From contig JAEYNS010000252.1 of the NCBI GenBank assembly GCA_023412435.1, forward strand, positions 1 through 7,539: a stretch of DNA of 7,539 bases. The letters run 5' to 3'. The DNA is from Actinomycetes bacterium. GTDB taxonomy: Bacteria > Actinomycetota > Actinomycetes > Propionibacteriales > Propionibacteriaceae. The notes under the pieces were generated by a model, which was not told the origin of the DNA, did no database searches, and saw nothing but the letters and a program-made list of their open reading frames with translations. Shown here piece after piece: positions 7,129-7,539 of this stretch (positions are counted from its first letter, which is position 1; each line of letters opens with the position of its first letter). The position numbers were made by a program, and so were the translations under genes.

Positions 7129-7539
7129 TCACCTGGCGCGACGCTGTTCGCGGGCGAGTTGGCGGCGCAGCCTGCGCTCGTCCCAGCGGTTCGGGTAGCG
7201 CACCTTGAGCGTGCCCATCCCCAGCGCGCCGGTCAGCACGAGGACGGGACTGCCGCCGACCGGCTCCTCCGCCACGCTGGACTTCCTGGTACCCAGCCCC
7301 GGGGTCACCCTGTCGAGCTGGGCAGCCCAGCCGTCCGGGAGGATCAGGACGATGGTGCCGGCACCGCCGGAGACCTGGATCCAGGTGACCCGGGAGGTCA
7401 GCAGGGCGCGCCGGAAGTCGAGGCGGACGGTGCCGAAGTCGCCGTGCAGCGCAAGGTACGGCGGCACCGTCCACACGCCGTCCTTCTTCACCGTGCCGCC
7501 GCCCGCGCTCAACAACAGCGGATCGTGCGGGGCGTAGCC
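7129..7539 (-). CDS. C-terminal part of a DUF1707/LiaF-like protein (5' end outside window)
   Basis: 136 residues are visible. The frame stays open to the right edge, so the TTG at 7515 is internal and the real start is beyond the window. The visible fragment begins GYAPHDPL. Three similar strand-turn units follow, centred on GTVRL, GTIVL and GTLKV, with the conserved piece [13 protein letters not shown] and a closing YPNR. This matches the C-terminal beta-rich domain that follows DUF1707 or resembles the LiaF C-terminal domain in many actinobacterial proteins. Those are loosely annotated as cell-envelope or antibiotic-response related. No hydrophobic segment is visible here; DUF1707 or membrane helices, if present, would lie in the missing part. 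The last 18 residues contain 8 arginines. No catalytic residues are seen, and a structural or sensing role is only inferred. It lies 25 bp upstream of the ATPase gene on the same strand. Confidence 0.7.
   Translation of the reverse strand, partial: GYAPHDPLLLSAGGGTVKKDGVWTVPPYLALHGDFGTVRLDFRRALLTSRVTWIQVSGGAGTIVLILPDGWAAQLDRVTPGLGTRKSSVAEEPVGGSPVLVLTGALGMGTLKVRYPNRWDERRLRRQLAREQRRAR

Noticed and set aside
4752..7208. An 818-codon open frame on the plus strand, antisense to the whole ATPase gene.
   Set aside because: The product is rich in His, Gln, Gly, Asp and Arg with no recognisable motif. It is the usual complement shadow of a high-GC gene. The minus-strand frame carries every P-type ATPase motif in order.
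7513..7515. TTG as the start of the DUF1707-like gene.
   Set aside because: The reading frame continues to the window edge with a family-like sequence (GYAPHDPL), so the TTG is an internal Leu codon.
1..7539. tRNA or rRNA genes, CRISPR arrays, insertion sequences and long direct repeats.
   Set aside because: None was found on reading both strands. The gene-free stretches are all under 90 bp.

Overview
The window is very GC-rich and packed with coding sequence on both strands. It uses GTG starts, some promoters look leaderless, and every recognisable protein has its closest remembered relatives in Actinomycetota. IlvE, LeuB and the P-type ATPase resemble their Mycobacterium tuberculosis counterparts over full length. 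The domain families DUF2510 and DUF1707 are also typical of actinobacteria. The host is therefore a high-GC actinobacterium; I cannot fix the genus. No tRNA, rRNA, CRISPR array, insertion sequence or phage structural gene was seen, and base composition looks even throughout. I see an ordinary chromosomal region and no obvious multi-gene novel system.

Layout: (1) 2-1882 (+) is the 3' part of a patatin-like phospholipase gene whose start lies left of the window. (2) 1887-2972 (-) is ilvE, a branched-chain amino acid aminotransferase converging on the patatin gene with a 4-bp gap. (3) 3012-4079 (+) is leuB, 3-isopropylmalate dehydrogenase, divergent from ilvE across only 39 bp. That spacer holds a plausible -10 element for each gene at leaderless spacing. 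(4) 4167-4706 (+) encodes a small membrane protein with a proline-rich N-terminus, a two-helix 'superinfection immunity' type domain and a C-terminal DUF2510. (5) 4707-7103 (-) is a P-type cation ATPase of the CtpE type, meeting the previous gene tail to tail with no gap. (6) 7129-7539 (-) is the C-terminal part of a DUF1707/LiaF-like protein entering from the right edge, 25 bp upstream of the ATPase on the same strand.

Functionally, ilvE and leuB both serve branched-chain amino acid synthesis: LeuB makes the precursor of 2-ketoisocaproate, and IlvE aminates the 2-keto acids to leucine, isoleucine and valine. Their back-to-back promoters probably compete for or share RNA polymerase. The DUF1707-like gene and the ATPase gene probably form one transcript, and both products relate to the membrane or cell envelope. 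The patatin and the Imm/DUF2510 protein are also predicted membrane-associated, but nothing visible ties them to a common pathway. The more interesting points are the ilvE/leuB leaderless divergent promoter, the membrane hairpin inserted in the patatin, the absence of canonical SERCA cation ligands in the ATPase, and the unexplained Imm/DUF2510 protein in a metabolic neighbourhood.
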